Below are positions 15,899 through 24,130 of a DNA stretch of 64,000 bases, piece after piece. Below the pieces are notes generated by a model. The model ran no database searches and was not told the origin of the DNA. It saw nothing but the letters and a program-made list of their open reading frames with translations. Source of the DNA: Solibacillus sp. FSL W7-1436 (GTDB lineage Bacteria; Bacillota; Bacilli; Bacillales_A; Planococcaceae); assembly GCF_038007305.1 (NCBI RefSeq), contig NZ_JBBOWV010000001.1:1313501-1377500 (forward strand). Direction: 5' to 3'. The position numbers and the translations under genes were made by a program. Positions within the stretch are counted from its first letter, which is position 1. Each line of letters opens with the position of its first letter.

Positions 15899-17695
15899 TC
15901 AATCTCCACTATTTTCTGCACACGAAACGGACCCATTCGTTGGTGTAAGCCTTTTTTGCTGCCGTTGTTCTTCCAGGAGACTCATCAATAATGATTCAAT
16001 CATTCTTGTAACGATATTTGCATTTACAGGACTTGCAAGATTTTTTCTTTCAAGAGGATCTTTTGTGAGATTATACAGCTCAAATTGTTCAGGAACTGGA
16101 ACGGTTTTCGTTACTACTTTTGATACAGAAACAGCAACATCGTCATTAATAGGCGTTTGCCCCTGAATTTCCGTTACTTGATCTTGTACGTCCGGATTAC
16201 TCCAAAATTGCGGATTATCGAAGTATCTGGAAAATTTCCATAGCTCTCTTTCCCTATTTTGACCTGTTGGAAGATAAGCAATGACAGTTTCAATATGATT
16301 TGGCTGAACAACAGAATTATAAGGTTGGCCAGTAAGACTTACCTGGGATAATCCTCTCGTTACATCATCATCTGTCATAAAATAAAGCGGCTCATTTGCC
16401 CGCAGAAAAGTATCCTCTCCATGAAGAAGAGGCATCAAATTTCTGCCTACAGGCGGATGTACTTCAGTATGATTTTTTCTTATCTCCTGCTGAATTTTGT
16501 TTACGTCAATTTTAGCCAATCCTAACAGAGTTGGCAGGATATCTACATGACTCGTCAACATGTCCGTAATATGCCTGTTTGCAAACATTTTTGGACTATG
16601 AACGATAAATGGTACATGAATCGCTTCCTCGTATGCGTTATACCACTTTTGAAATAATCCCCCATGAGCACCTAATAAATCCCCATGGTCGGAAGTGAAA
16701 ATTACAATTGTATTATCGTAAAATTTGCTGGATTTCAATGCACTGTATACTTTACCCATTTCCTGATCGACTTTTTTATGAAGAGAAAAGTAAAGCTGAC
16801 GATAAAAAAGACTATCTCTTGTTGGTTGGAAAGCTTTGTGATAAGTCTCTTTGTAACTATGTTGTGCAGTAGGCTTTGTATCCAATAATTCGTCCGACGT
16901 AGGAGCAGGCGGAATAAATGGAACAGAAGGATCTACTTCAAAGTTGAATAATGGATGAAGTTCAGTTGTCTCCCCGAACAACGTAATATCATGCGGATTT
17001 AAAAAAGAAGATACTATCAGCCAAGGCTGGTCTTGATTATCACGGTCTGCTTCAAGTGAATGGATTAACTCAACTGCTTCCCTTGAATACACTTCATCGC
17101 GCCCGCTTGTTCCAATGGCAGCAGATGAAGCAGAATTACGAGGATTAGTTCCATGGGGTTCAGGACCAAGCCAGCCAGAAAAGCCATATTCATTTAGACG
17201 GTCGGATTCCAGGTAAAGCTTTTCTAGATTACGGTCAGGAATACCTGTATTTGAGTCGTAACTAGGCAATGCATTTTGAGTTCCAGGAATCAAAATATCC
17301 TGAGGGCTCACATGCCATTTTCCCTTCCAAAATGTGCGGTAGCCTGCCGCACGGAAATAGTCCCCAAAAGTAGGAGCTGTATTAGGATCTAACCAAAATA
17401 CATCCGGTTCAAATGCAGAAGCGGCAGCCCCAGTTGTTTTAGTCACCCCATGTAATGATGGGTATTGCCCAGTATACAGTGTTGCTCTACTTGGTGAACA
17501 AGCCGTGCTGCCAATATAGTGGTTTAAAAACTCCATTCCATTTTCCCGTAATAATTCCTGTGTCTTCAGATTTTCCTTACGCCATTTCTTTAGTTCCTTA
17601 TTTTCGTAAACTGTCGGAAATCGTTGTTCATCCACTATAAAGATAAGAAAATTTGGTTTTTTTTCCTGAATGTTCTCCTGTTTCTGTGATCTCAA
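15899..17695 (-). CDS. Sulfatase (alkaline-phosphatase superfamily, Cys-type)
   Basis: 598 residues. The N-terminal metal-binding segment is NFLIFIVDEQRFP. The sulfatase signature GSTACSPSRATLYTGQYPS has Cys66 in the C-x-P-S-R context that a formylglycine-generating enzyme converts to formylglycine. The second metal site is IVIFTSDHGDLLGAHG. The start is TTG at 17695, 7 nt after GGGGG. There is no signal peptide, so it is probably cytoplasmic, acting on a sulfate ester, or possibly a phosphonate/phosphodiester, since relatives are catalytically diverse. No sulfatase-modifying enzyme gene is in the window. Monocistronic with a remote terminator. Confidence 0.88.
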   Translation of the reverse strand: MRSQKQENIQEKKPNFLIFIVDEQRFPTVYENKELKKWRKENLKTQELLRENGMEFLNHYIGSTACSPSRATLYTGQYPSLHGVTKTTGAAASAFEPDVFWLDPNTAPTFGDYFRAAGYRTFWKGKWHVSPQDILIPGTQNALPSYDSNTGIPDRNLEKLYLESDRLNEYGFSGWLGPEPHGTNPRNSASSAAIGTSGRDEVYSREAVELIHSLEADRDNQDQPWLIVSSFLNPHDITLFGETTELHPLFNFEVDPSVPFIPPAPTSDELLDTKPTAQHSYKETYHKAFQPTRDSLFYRQLYFSLHKKVDQEMGKVYSALKSSKFYDNTIVIFTSDHGDLLGAHGGLFQKWYNAYEEAIHVPFIVHSPKMFANRHITDMLTSHVDILPTLLGLAKIDVNKIQQEIRKNHTEVHPPVGRNLMPLLHGEDTFLRANEPLYFMTDDDVTRGLSQVSLTGQPYNSVVQPNHIETVIAYLPTGQNRERELWKFSRYFDNPQFWSNPDVQDQVTEIQGQTPINDDVAVSVSKVVTKTVPVPEQFELYNLTKDPLERKNLASPVNANIVTRMIESLLMSLLEEQRQQKRLTPTNGSVSCAENSGD

Positions 17696-17800
17696 ATATC
17701 TTCCCCCTTACAAACATCAATGTTTAAAACATCTTATGTTTACAGGTTAGAAATTACCATACACATTTCGGGATATTATTTAGCAAGGCAATGTTGATAC

Positions 17801-17843
17801 TTCGTTACCTAAACCGTATCTATTTACGGTAAAGGTATGCCGC
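17801..17843. repeat. Hairpin between sulfatase and GGDEF genes
   Basis: ACCGTA / TACGGT (17813-17818 and 17825-17830) around a 6-nt loop, extendable outward with TACC / GGTA after a small internal loop. There is no T-run on either strand, so it is more likely an operator or mRNA processing hairpin than a terminator. Confidence 0.45.
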
Positions 17844-17876
17844 AGTGAGTATAAACTGATTTTTGAATGGCATTCT

Positions 17877-19445
17877 CTACAATTCTTTCATCGAATAATG
17901 TTCTTTTGTATTCTTTTTGTCCTCATACATACGCGTATCACAAGTATGATATAGATGTTCATAATCTGAGCCCTCTTCCTTAACAAAAGCAATGCCCATA
18001 CTTGGTACAACTTCAATTTCAATATTGTCCCGCTTATATAAGTTCATCTGGAATACATGACGTATCTCATTTATTTGCTTAAAAAACTTTTCCTTTGATT
18101 CAATTTGCTCAAAAAACATAATAAATTCATCGCCGCCTAAACGTGCTAGTATGTTAGGGACCGGCAAACATTCACGCCAGCAATCTGCCGCAAAAATTAA
18201 TACTTTATCTCCTGTTAAATGACCGTATACATCATTAATTTCTTTAAAAAAGTTTAAATCACAGAGCATTAATGCAGCGTCTTTTTCTCTGGACTGTTCC
18301 AATTTCTTTTTAACTTCTTCTTCAAAATACGTCCGATTATATAATCCGGTTAATACATCGTGATGCGCTAAGTATTCATATTGTTTAGATTGCAAAAGTA
18401 AGCTTTCTTCATATTTGATAGATTCGGTAATATCATGTAATATAAACATTTTTCCAATTGGAAAATTATTACTTCCATTTACATATGAAAAATGGACATT
18501 ATAATATTTTTCTCTCAGTTGCATTGATTGTGTTGACCCATTATCCATTTCAGCTTTATGTTCAATAAAACTCACTAATAGCGGAAAGTGAGATAGCACT
18601 TTTGCTGCAGGTTTACCAATCAGTTTATTATTTGGTATCTGCTCAAACAAATTATTAGCGGACTTATTGCAGATTTTTAAATTATTATCTGTATCAAAAA
18701 TAATTACAGCATCATTTATAGATTCAAAAACTTTTTTCATAGCCAGAGGAGATAACTTCAGCATATTAAATTGATAAATTCCCCACAAATAAAATAAAGA
18801 AGAAAAAATAAGGCCAAATGGAGAAATATCGATTGGTATTTTAAGTGCATCCACCGAATGAATGAAAGGAAAACCAAATACAAATAATGAACCAATTAAC
18901 ATCAGGATAATTTGTTTTCTTCTCTCTTTATTTGCTTGAAAATACACATGAAGCAATAAAACGACACCAAATAGATGATAAATATAAACATAGAAAATAT
19001 GTAAGTAAAATAACATGCCTCTGTCCAAATCAATAAGCGGAAATCCCTGAGAAAAATCTAATGTGGCGCTCTTATAAAATAAATGATGCCATTCATTTGT
19101 AAAGTGGGCAGTTAACGTGTAAATTGGACCCATTAATAATAATGCAATCGTTCTTTTTGTTAAGAACCTTTGCTTACCTGTAAATTGTAATGTCATGATT
19201 ACCCAAATAAATGGAGCAAAGGGAATTCCTATATATTGAATATGGATCCAAAACATCATTTGATCCACAGTCGTACTTAAAAGTTGAAAAGCATATCCAA
19301 ATGTATAAAAAAACGCAGTCAAGACACCCAAGCCATAACTTACCGAAATAGGAGTTTCTCTATTTTGCCAAGCATAATAAAGCAACATCATGTAGCAAAA
19401 AGTAAAAAGAAATAAAATGGATGAAAGTATAAAGTTATAGCTCAT
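17877..19445 (-). CDS. Membrane diguanylate cyclase (7TM-PAS-GGDEF)
   Basis: About 522 residues from the ATG at 19445, behind GGAGG; a longer reading adds 10 unlikely residues. The first roughly 230 residues form seven or eight membrane helices of the histidine-kinase-N-7TM type, which sense ligands in or near the membrane. A PAS domain follows (about 235-345: KVFESINDAVIIFDTDNNLK). The C-terminal GGDEF domain (about 360-520) has an intact active site, ARLGGDEFIMFF, and an N-terminal DVLTGLYNRTYFE. It should make cyclic di-GMP from two GTP; no RxxD inhibitory site directly before GGDEF was noted. Standalone gene. Confidence 0.88.
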   Translation of the reverse strand: MSYNFILSSILFLFTFCYMMLLYYAWQNRETPISVSYGLGVLTAFFYTFGYAFQLLSTTVDQMMFWIHIQYIGIPFAPFIWVIMTLQFTGKQRFLTKRTIALLLMGPIYTLTAHFTNEWHHLFYKSATLDFSQGFPLIDLDRGMLFYLHIFYVYIYHLFGVVLLLHVYFQANKERRKQIILMLIGSLFVFGFPFIHSVDALKIPIDISPFGLIFSSLFYLWGIYQFNMLKLSPLAMKKVFESINDAVIIFDTDNNLKICNKSANNLFEQIPNNKLIGKPAAKVLSHFPLLVSFIEHKAEMDNGSTQSMQLREKYYNVHFSYVNGSNNFPIGKMFILHDITESIKYEESLLLQSKQYEYLAHHDVLTGLYNRTYFEEEVKKKLEQSREKDAALMLCDLNFFKEINDVYGHLTGDKVLIFAADCWRECLPVPNILARLGGDEFIMFFEQIESKEKFFKQINEIRHVFQMNLYKRDNIEIEVVPSMGIAFVKEEGSDYEHLYHTCDTRMYEDKKNTKEHYSMKEL

Positions 19446-19804
19446 AATGTGTAATCCTCCGATAGAGTTTTTCAATAAATACTAAGTTATAAAGATAATG
19501 ATAGAACTATTTCAAATTGAAAAATCCATTTTAATATATCTATTCGTAATATTATCATTCAGCATCTGATTTACAATATCATTTTGTTTGTTAGAAAATG
19601 ACCAGCGCTCCTGTTATTGATGAAATATAAGTAAAACAAAACCTAAACTCTTGTCCATTTCATTTAGAAGTTTTTTCATAACACAATCCCTCTGCCCTAT
19701 ACTTTTCACATTTTAATAAAAAAAATGAAACCATTTACTTCGGATACCGTATAATTTAAATATCATCAGAAACTTTCAACTTACTCATGAAGGGAGAGAG
19801 CAAC
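19446..19804. other. Intergenic gap between divergent genes
   Basis: About 360 AT-rich nt separating the 7TM-GGDEF gene from the VWA lipoprotein gene. A TATAAT at about 19748 could be the -10 of the lipoprotein promoter, but no matching -35 is clear. No coding region was recognised. Confidence 0.4.
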
Positions 19805-21211
19805 ATGAAAATAAGATTAGGACCATTGGCCATGGCCATCGCAGCAACTATTTTCCTTACTGGCTGTCAGGAGGACGAAGAAGCAAAGACAGAGACAGTG
19901 ACAAGCCCTTCTACAGAAAACGTAGTAACTGAGGACGAGGAAACGCCAGAAACGCTGGAAGTGGTAAGTGAGGAAGAAAGTATCCTTGCTGAACTGGAAG
20001 AGATGGATCTTCCAGAGATTCCTACAGTACCGCAAGATTATGTTCAACAAGGTGCGGGACTCTTAAACAACGAAACTATAGGGAATTCGGAAGAAGCCCA
20101 TGCAAACTTCCTAAAATTATTTGGGGATGTATCCCCACTACCGGAGAACGCTACTCAGGAAGAACTGGAACTCTACTACCGCTATATTTATAATATAACG
20201 AGAATCAGCCTCCCTGACCCATCCAGTGTATTGGATGCGGCACAGTTTGATATGGAAGGGATGCCTGTAGCAGACCCCCGTTATAAATTCAAAGAGAATT
20301 ATAATCTCGAAATCATTTTGGATGCTAGTGGTTCCATGCGCGCGGATGCAGGTGGGGAGACACGGATGGCTCAAGCGAAGCGAGAGATTCAGAACTTCCT
20401 TGCTTCTGCTCCGGAAGAGGCCAATGTTTCACTTCGAGTTTACGGACATAAAGGAACAGGTAATAGCTCTGATAAGGCGATGTCGTGTGGTGCCATTGAA
20501 GAAGTCTATGAGCGAGGCCCTTATGATGAAGCTGCTTTCCAACAAGCAATGAATCAGTTTGAGCCTGCTGGCTGGACACCTATTGCCGGTGCACTTGAAT
20601 CTGCAGCAAAAAGTTTTGAGGGCTTAGATGGGGAGACTAACACCAACCTCATCTACCTAGTGAGTGATGGCATTGAAACATGTGATGGAGATCCTGTCAC
20701 AGTAGCAAAAAGCTTTGCCGGAAGCAACATCTCCCCAATCATTAATGTAATTGGCTTTAATGCAGACTCCAAGGCACAGCAACAGCTAAAGGAAGTCGCA
20801 AAGGAAGCGAATGGAACGTACACTAACGTTCAAAACGCAGAAGGTCTTCGAAACGAATTCGAACGTACTGAAGAAATTCTTCAAAAATGGAAGCAGTGGA
20901 GCGTTGGAGCGATAAATGATAAAAACTGGAGAGACGTTCATGCTACAAATGACATTAATGAATTCAGCGTCGACTGGATGAATAACGTAAGAGCTCAAGT
21001 GACTTCTGAATATGTTGCAATCGATATACTTTTTGACGAAGAAATGATTACCTATGACCAATTGAGAGCCCTAAAGGATCTGGCCACTGCCAACTTTAAG
21101 CAAGGTCAGGAAGCCGGCAAGAATTTTTATGAGGAACTCAAGCAGATCAAAGAAGAAGGAATTGAAGGCATGGACCAGCTGATTAAAGAATCCCGTCCAG
21201 ATGGAGAATAG
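19805..21211 (+). CDS. VWA-domain lipoprotein
   Basis: 468 residues from the ATG at 19805, 6 nt behind AAGGGAGAG. A lipoprotein signal ends IFLTGCQED (Cys20/21 lipidated). An acidic, Glu/Thr-rich linker (about 22-75) follows. The von Willebrand A domain (about 165-370) carries the MIDAS motif LDASGSMRAD, a threonine at AGWTPIAGAL and LVSDGIETCDGDP, so the metal site looks complete. The C-terminal region is helical. Such proteins sit on the outer face of the membrane and bind partners through the metal site; the partner here is unknown. The neighbours are unrelated signalling genes. Confidence 0.85.
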   Translation: MKIRLGPLAMAIAATIFLTGCQEDEEAKTETVTSPSTENVVTEDEETPETLEVVSEEESILAELEEMDLPEIPTVPQDYVQQGAGLLNNETIGNSEEAHANFLKLFGDVSPLPENATQEELELYYRYIYNITRISLPDPSSVLDAAQFDMEGMPVADPRYKFKENYNLEIILDASGSMRADAGGETRMAQAKREIQNFLASAPEEANVSLRVYGHKGTGNSSDKAMSCGAIEEVYERGPYDEAAFQQAMNQFEPAGWTPIAGALESAAKSFEGLDGETNTNLIYLVSDGIETCDGDPVTVAKSFAGSNISPIINVIGFNADSKAQQQLKEVAKEANGTYTNVQNAEGLRNEFERTEEILQKWKQWSVGAINDKNWRDVHATNDINEFSVDWMNNVRAQVTSEYVAIDILFDEEMITYDQLRALKDLATANFKQGQEAGKNFYEELKQIKEEGIEGMDQLIKESRPDGE

Positions 21212-21262
21212 GTTTACAATCAGTGTTAGGCATTCCAATATGCATTGCTGTTAATTTATACA

Positions 21263-21307
21263 AAAAGACCACTTAAAACTAGTACAACCCGTTTTAAGTG
21301 GTCTTTT
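21263..21307. terminator. Bidirectional terminator between convergent genes
   Basis: Perfect 17-bp stem AAAAGACCACTTAAAAC / GTTTTAAGTGGTCTTTT with an 11-nt loop. A/T runs at each base serve the VWA lipoprotein (plus) and the GGDEF gene (minus). Confidence 0.92.
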
Positions 21308-21321
21308 AATAAACTGCTCTT

Positions 21322-22158
21322 CTATAATCTTAGCGTTAAGTTTCGTTTTTGATTTTTTTCTATATACATATTTTTATCTGCTTCTATATAAATGCTTTCC
21401 ATTTCATTAAACGATTGATCCCTAAAAGCTTTGCCAATTGACATTTGAAGATGAATTCCATCACTTTCAACAGGGGAATGGTTAATTTTCTTTCGGAAAT
21501 GATCAAATAGGAAGTCCAACTGTTCCCTAGATGTCTTTGGTAAAATAATGACAAATTCATCACCTCCCACTCGACAAATAATTGTGGTGTCAGAAAAGAA
21601 ATCCGTTAAAAGCTTGGCTACTGCTTGTATAAGCTGATCGCCTTTTTTATGACCATATGTATCGTTTACAAATTTTAATTTATCAACATCGCATAAAATC
21701 ATACCAATCGAAACATTTTCTAACTCATTATAATAATGGAGCATTTTATCAAAATAGCCACGATTATAAATATTAGTTAAGGCATCATGTGTGCTTTGAT
21801 AATATAACTCTCGCTCCAGTTTTACTTTGTCATCTATATTACGCATAATACCTTGTATTGCAACGATTTTTCCATTTTCATAGATAGGCGTTGCATATTC
21901 TTCAAAATAATGATATATCCCATCTGTTCCTTTTAGACGTTGAATGATTCCCTCGTTATAGTCAATCTCCCCTGAAACTTTCGCTTCCATAATTGCTTTA
22001 TCCTCTGGATGAATCATTTCAAAAGGTGTATTCGAATCCTTATTTAGCGCTTCTAATGTTCCTTTACCTAAAAAGAAATCTACAGAAGGACTAGTGTATA
22101 TATGCTTATACACAGGCATTACCTGATAATAATAAATAACATCCTTGGACCTCTCCAC
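21322..22158 (-). CDS. PAS-GGDEF diguanylate cyclase, N-terminus disrupted by a frameshift
   Basis: 278 residues from a GTG with no ribosome site. A PAS/PAC domain (about 10-115: TPFEMIHPEDKAIM, and a PAC segment GIMRNIDDKVKLEREL) leads into a GGDEF domain with an intact CRVGGDEFVIILP and DALTNIYNRGYF. Upstream in another frame is a well-formed start: an ATG at 22262 behind GTAGGAG, encoding one membrane helix (MILFLVGLVIGLATYRVYL) that stops at 22182. A single-base change in the T/A-rich stretch near 22185 would fuse the two. The ancestral protein was probably membrane-anchored; this copy is either broken, a sequencing error, or expressed as a soluble short form. Confidence 0.75.
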   Translation of the reverse strand: MERSKDVIYYYQVMPVYKHIYTSPSVDFFLGKGTLEALNKDSNTPFEMIHPEDKAIMEAKVSGEIDYNEGIIQRLKGTDGIYHYFEEYATPIYENGKIVAIQGIMRNIDDKVKLERELYYQSTHDALTNIYNRGYFDKMLHYYNELENVSIGMILCDVDKLKFVNDTYGHKKGDQLIQAVAKLLTDFFSDTTIICRVGGDEFVIILPKTSREQLDFLFDHFRKKINHSPVESDGIHLQMSIGKAFRDQSFNEMESIYIEADKNMYIEKNQKRNLTLRL

Positions 22159-22181
22159 TAGTTTTAAGGAAATATTATCTT

Positions 22182-22262
22182 TTAGAAATTTTGATTTTGA
22201 TACTTTAAATAGACCCTATATGTTGCCAACCCAATTACTAACCCAACTAAAAATAAAATCAT
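22182..22262 (-). pseudogene. Detached N-terminal membrane anchor of the PAS-GGDEF protein
   Basis: A 26-codon frame with a good ribosome site (GTAGGAG, 9 nt before ATG), encoding a single transmembrane helix followed by YLKYQNQNF and a stop. The next frame over continues FLKDNISLKLVERSKD into the PAS domain, so the two pieces appear to be one gene split by a 1-nt indel. Confidence 0.65.
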
Positions 22263-22454
22263 TACATAAGTCTCCTACCAGACATTTAAATCAGTTTAAT
22301 TTTTCCTGTTATCCCTATTATAGTTATACAATTTTAAGTAATCCACTGCATAACCTAAACTCAATTTATAAGATATTTTTAACCTTTACGGACTGTTAAC
22401 CTTTCAGTAAGTACCTTATCACATTCTATCTGTAAATTATCAGTTTTTGATGAA

Positions 22455-22507
22455 ACATAAAAATAAACCACCAACTACAATAAAAATACTGTAATAGATG
22501 GTTTATT
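22455..22507 (-). terminator. Probable ancestral rlmH terminator, now separated from rlmH
   Basis: On the minus strand AATAAACCATCTATTACAG pairs with TTGTAGTTGGTGGTTTATT (imperfect middle), followed by TTTTTATG. It begins 11 nt beyond the leftmost rlmH-tail repeat. If the whole 17-kb insertion were removed, rlmH would be followed immediately by this terminator, which marks it as the original chromosomal flank. Confidence 0.7.
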
Positions 22508-22517
22508 AAAAACGCAC

Positions 22518-22538
22518 TTATTTGTGATACGGTTCACC
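22518..22538 (-). repeat. Attachment-site copy A (rlmH tail), outer left end
   Basis: Minus-strand reading is GGT GAA CCG TAT CAC AAA TAA = Gly-Glu-Pro-Tyr-His-Lys-stop, the RlmH C-terminus. The core GATACGGTTCACC is shared with copy B, and GTACGGTTCACC with copy C. Copies A and B also share GTGA just inside the cassette. This is the junction between chromosome and the first cassette. Confidence 0.85.
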
Positions 22539-22723
22539 GTGACTTTCCCTAAATGCACTTTTTAATGCTCTTTTGCTAACTCTGCATCCTTATCAATTCC
22601 AGAAATTCAATATCCTCCACTTAACTAAGTTAGGGTTTTTCAGGCAAACATATTCTTGGTATGATATTAAGGTTGTGTAATTACTATGTCACACAATTAC
22701 ATTCATCTAAGAAAGAGGTATTT
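22539..22723. other. Leader region of the small MFS cassette
   Basis: Between attachment copy A and the exporter start. It contains TTGTGT / ACACAA inverted half-sites around 22673-22699, just ahead of the ribosome site, which could be an operator. A few codons reading GIDKDAELAKEH on the minus strand may be a gene remnant, too short to identify. Confidence 0.4.
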
Positions 22724-23914
22724 ATGCACTCCACAAAATTATCAAAGCAACATTGGTTGCTGATTTTAACACTTTCTTTATTAACATTTGTTCTCGGGAC
22801 AAGTGAATTTGTTATTGTCGGAATTTTAACAGATATTTCTTCAAGTCTTAATATGACTAATGTAAAAGCCGGCACACTCGTTTCTGCGTTTGCAATTACA
22901 TTTGCCATCGCTACACCACTGGTGATGTCAGTAACAAGTCATTTACCAAAGCGAAAATGGATGTTGTTTTTAATAGCATCTTTCATCATTTTAAATGCTT
23001 TGTGCATAATTTCGACAAGCTATATCATGCTCCTTATACTACGGATTATGACAGCGATTGTAACGGGAGTTTTAATCTCTCTAGCCATGATTGTAGCAAG
23101 TGAAACCATACCAATTAAAAAACGCGGACTTGCTATTTCATTCGTTTTCGGCGGTTTCACACTTGCAAATGTCGTTGGAGTACCAATTGGTATTGTTATT
23201 GCCGAAGATTACGGCTGGAATGCCACTTTCATGTTAACCACTTTCCTAGGGGCATTGGCGTTTTTGGCATCCTTTTTTGTCTTACCTCATAAACTCAGCC
23301 AAGTACGCAGTTCGATACGTGATCAGTTTTCTTTATTGACCAAGCCTCGTATATTGATGGCTTTTTTCATTCCTACACTCGGATTTGGCGCAACTTATGC
23401 AGTCTTTACATACCTTGTACCAATCTTGAAAGAAATGGGATCACCAAATAAGTCAATTAGTATAATCTTGTTTAGTTATGGGTTTATTTCGATTTTCAGC
23501 AATATCCTCGCCGGTAAAATTGCTAGCCGAAATGCAATCGGTCGCCTTCGGTTTGTTTTTCTCGTACAAGCAGTTGTGCTGACAAGTTTATTTTGGACTA
23601 CCAATCATTTTGTTTTAGGATTAATAAATATTGGATTAATGTCGTTAATGGCTATCCTTTTAACAACATCTACCCAGCTATATTTAATTGATCTTGCAGG
23701 AATTTATCAGCCAAAAGCAACAGGACTCGCCGCTTCACTAATGCCAGTGGCAAGCAACGTAGGCATCGCTTTTGGTTCTGCATTAGGTGGATTTGTGTAC
23801 CATCAGGGGAATTTAATGAATGTAGCTTGGGTCGGTGGGATAATTGCCGTCTGTGCAAGTCTCCTAACTTTCTTTAGCCATCAATTAGACCGAAAACAAA
23901 ATACATCTGAATAG
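22724..23914 (+). CDS. MFS exporter, DHA1 family (drug or nucleoside/sugar efflux type)
   Basis: 396 residues from the ATG at 22724, behind GAGG; upstream in-frame codons precede the ribosome site. Twelve predicted membrane helices. The N-terminal GTSEFVIVGILTDIS is typical of the AraJ/YtbD/Cml-like DHA1 proteins, and the helix 2-3 loop has a weak motif A (SHLPKRKW). FVFGGFTLANVVGVPIG with the helix 5 G-x3-G-x3-GP-like pattern supports an antiporter. It is the only gene in the 1.46-kb cassette between attachment copies A and B, with no recombinase of its own, so the cassette would have to be mobilised in trans. Substrate unknown; a resistance role is plausible but not shown. Confidence 0.85.
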   Translation: MHSTKLSKQHWLLILTLSLLTFVLGTSEFVIVGILTDISSSLNMTNVKAGTLVSAFAITFAIATPLVMSVTSHLPKRKWMLFLIASFIILNALCIISTSYIMLLILRIMTAIVTGVLISLAMIVASETIPIKKRGLAISFVFGGFTLANVVGVPIGIVIAEDYGWNATFMLTTFLGALAFLASFFVLPHKLSQVRSSIRDQFSLLTKPRILMAFFIPTLGFGATYAVFTYLVPILKEMGSPNKSISIILFSYGFISIFSNILAGKIASRNAIGRLRFVFLVQAVVLTSLFWTTNHFVLGLINIGLMSLMAILLTTSTQLYLIDLAGIYQPKATGLAASLMPVASNVGIAFGSALGGFVYHQGNLMNVAWVGGIIAVCASLLTFFSHQLDRKQNTSE

Positions 23915-23925
23915 TTTTAGTAGAA

Positions 23926-23962
23926 AAACAGGCACAATCGCATGAAGCGAATGTGCCTGTTT
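23926..23962 (+). terminator. Terminator of the MFS exporter
   Basis: AAACAGGCACA / TGTGCCTGTTT, extended inward with TCGC/GCGA, just inside attachment copy B; the T-run on the plus strand is short. Confidence 0.8.
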
Positions 23963-23974
23963 CTAAAACCTCAC

Positions 23975-23995
23975 TTACTTATGATACGGTTCACC
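23975..23995 (-). repeat. Attachment-site copy B (rlmH tail) between the two cassettes
   Basis: Minus strand reads GGT GAA CCG TAT CAT AAG TAA, again Gly-Glu-Pro-Tyr-His-Lys-stop, but with different His, Lys and stop codons from copies A and C. It separates the 1.46-kb cassette from the 15.6-kb cassette in direct orientation. Confidence 0.88.
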
Positions 23996-24012
23996 GTGAT
24001 GATTTAAGAGGC

Positions 24013-24052
24013 AAAAAATAGGCATTGGTGAAGTACCGATGCCTATTTTATT
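24013..24052. terminator. Terminator at the left end of the large cassette
   Basis: AAAATAGGCATTGGT / ACCGATGCCTATTTT with one mismatch and a 5-nt loop; A/T runs on both sides. It lies downstream of the HEPN-like gene and insulates the cassette edge. Confidence 0.85.
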
Positions 24053-24130
24053 ATTCATTTGATTACATCTTTGACAAAGTAAATTATTATATTTCCAAAG
24101 TCTACATATACTAATTGTTTAAAGATGCTT

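Noticed and set aside
15798-16166. 122-codon plus-strand frame opposite the sulfatase 3' end
   Set aside because: Passes through a terminator and is antisense to a well-supported sulfatase.
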